From an uncultured Ruminococcus sp. (GTDB taxonomy: Bacteria > Bacillota > Clostridia > RUG12999), in the NCBI GenBank assembly GCA_902784805.1, contig CACZWD010000009.1:1-41797 (forward strand): a stretch of DNA of 41,797 bases, written 5' to 3'. The notes under the pieces are model-generated. The model was not told the DNA's origin. It was given only the letters and a program-made list of their open reading frames with translations, and ran no database searches. Positions 41,477-41,797 of the stretch are shown one piece after another (position 1 is the first letter of the stretch; each line of letters starts with the position of its first letter). A program made the position numbers and the translations under genes.

Positions 41477-41797
41477 TTATTCGTTTACTATCGCAATTTT
41501 TATACCTTCACGGTTAAGGTTTGTTTTAAGCGCTTCGTTTATCTTATCAAGCGGGAACTTATGTGTGATAAGCTCGCTCATCGGAAGCCCGATGCCTTTC
41601 GCGCGTTTAAGAAAATCAAAGGTTGTCGCGTAATCGCGGAGCGTATATACCCATGAACCTACCGTTGTTATTTCCTTTGAGCAAATATCAAAGTGCGGGT
41701 TTATTGTCGCGTCTCCGCCGTTTATAAAGAAACCAAGCTCGCAAAGTCCGCCGCCGTTTCTTATAAATTTATAAATGTTCGCGTGTGCGACAGGCGA
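41477..41797 (-). CDS. Zn-dependent (MDR) dehydrogenase, C-terminal part
   Basis: The frame runs from the window edge to a TAA at 41477-41479; 106 residues are visible, so the start is outside. It reads GGGLCELGFFINGGDATINP, then DICSKEITTVGSW, and ends FPLDKINEALKTN...IKIAIVNE, the C-terminal part of medium-chain dehydrogenases of the threonine/sorbitol/galactitol-phosphate type. The catalytic Zn site would lie in the missing part. As the first visible gene of the operon it could be the alcohol-forming, NADH-recycling enzyme or act on the sugar substrate. Confidence 0.8.
   Translation of the reverse strand, partial: SPVAHANIYKFIRNGGGLCELGFFINGGDATINPHFDICSKEITTVGSWVYTLRDYATTFDFLKRAKGIGLPMSELITHKFPLDKINEALKTNLNREGIKIAIVNE

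Noticed and set aside
1-41797. CRISPR array, tRNA or rRNA
   Set aside because: No evenly spaced repeats, cloverleaf sequences or conserved rRNA blocks were seen on either strand.

Overview
The window looks like a chromosomal segment of a Gram-positive anaerobe of the class Clostridia. The evidence is a Bacillus/Clostridium-type division and cell-wall (dcw) cluster, TTG and GTG starts behind strong AGGAGG ribosome binding sites, a TPP riboswitch with an intrinsic terminator, KtrAB-type potassium uptake, secreted proteins with copper-amine-oxidase-N domains, and a Pdu-like bacterial microcompartment locus. Genus cannot be fixed from the sequence alone. No rRNA, tRNA or CRISPR array was seen.

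Layout. (1) 1-6000: a potassium module on the + strand: TrkH/KtrB pore, TrkA/KtrA gating subunit, a 50-residue membrane peptide, a short KdpD-like sensor kinase and a KdpE-like regulator. Diverged copies of a ~75 bp repeat flank it, and paired 11-bp-spaced direct repeats lie upstream. (2) 6200-9600: mobile-element wreckage. One 1032-codon open frame is a chimera of three gene fragments: a methylase/SNF2-helicase of the kind carried by integrative elements, an ABC-transporter ATPase and an IS3-family transposase tail. (3) 9601-16110: a complete thiamine operon on the - strand (thiS-thiF-thiG-thiH-tenI-thiE-thiD-thiC) with promoter, TPP riboswitch and terminator. IS3-type remnants lie on both sides. 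(4) 16340-19510: a small accessory region with a two-gene secreted-protein operon behind a structured leader, a 40-residue basic peptide gene with its own promoter and terminator, a small HTH protein and an orphan 120-residue protein. (5) 19620-33345: the dcw cluster mraZ-rsmH-ftsL-ftsI(PBP)-murE-mraY-ftsW-murG-murA-divIB-DUF881-sbp, then ftsZ from its own promoter. (6) 33356-34930: a ComF-like phosphoribosyltransferase and an unusual PAP2 phosphatase. (7) 34964-41797, - strand: the 3' part of a microcompartment operon, read as Zn-dependent dehydrogenase (partial), two BMC-H, BMC-P, PduS-like, PduT-like BMC-T, PduP-like aldehyde dehydrogenase, a second BMC-T, PduL and a DeoR regulator. The signature enzyme is outside the window.

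How the genes work together. The potassium genes form a sensing and uptake unit. The thiamine operon makes both halves of thiamine phosphate and is repressed by TPP. The dcw genes make lipid II and the septum. The microcompartment genes supply shell, CoA-acylating aldehyde dehydrogenase, phosphotransacylase and a flavin/Fe-S electron carrier, the standard aldehyde-processing core.

The observations most worth a second look are the three-part chimeric frame, the IS-bounded thiamine operon, a BMC-H gene with two in-frame starts each with its own ribosome binding site, a leader in which one C-rich strand can pair with either of two partners to hide or free a Shine-Dalgarno sequence, and the fully equipped 40-codon gene at 18199.
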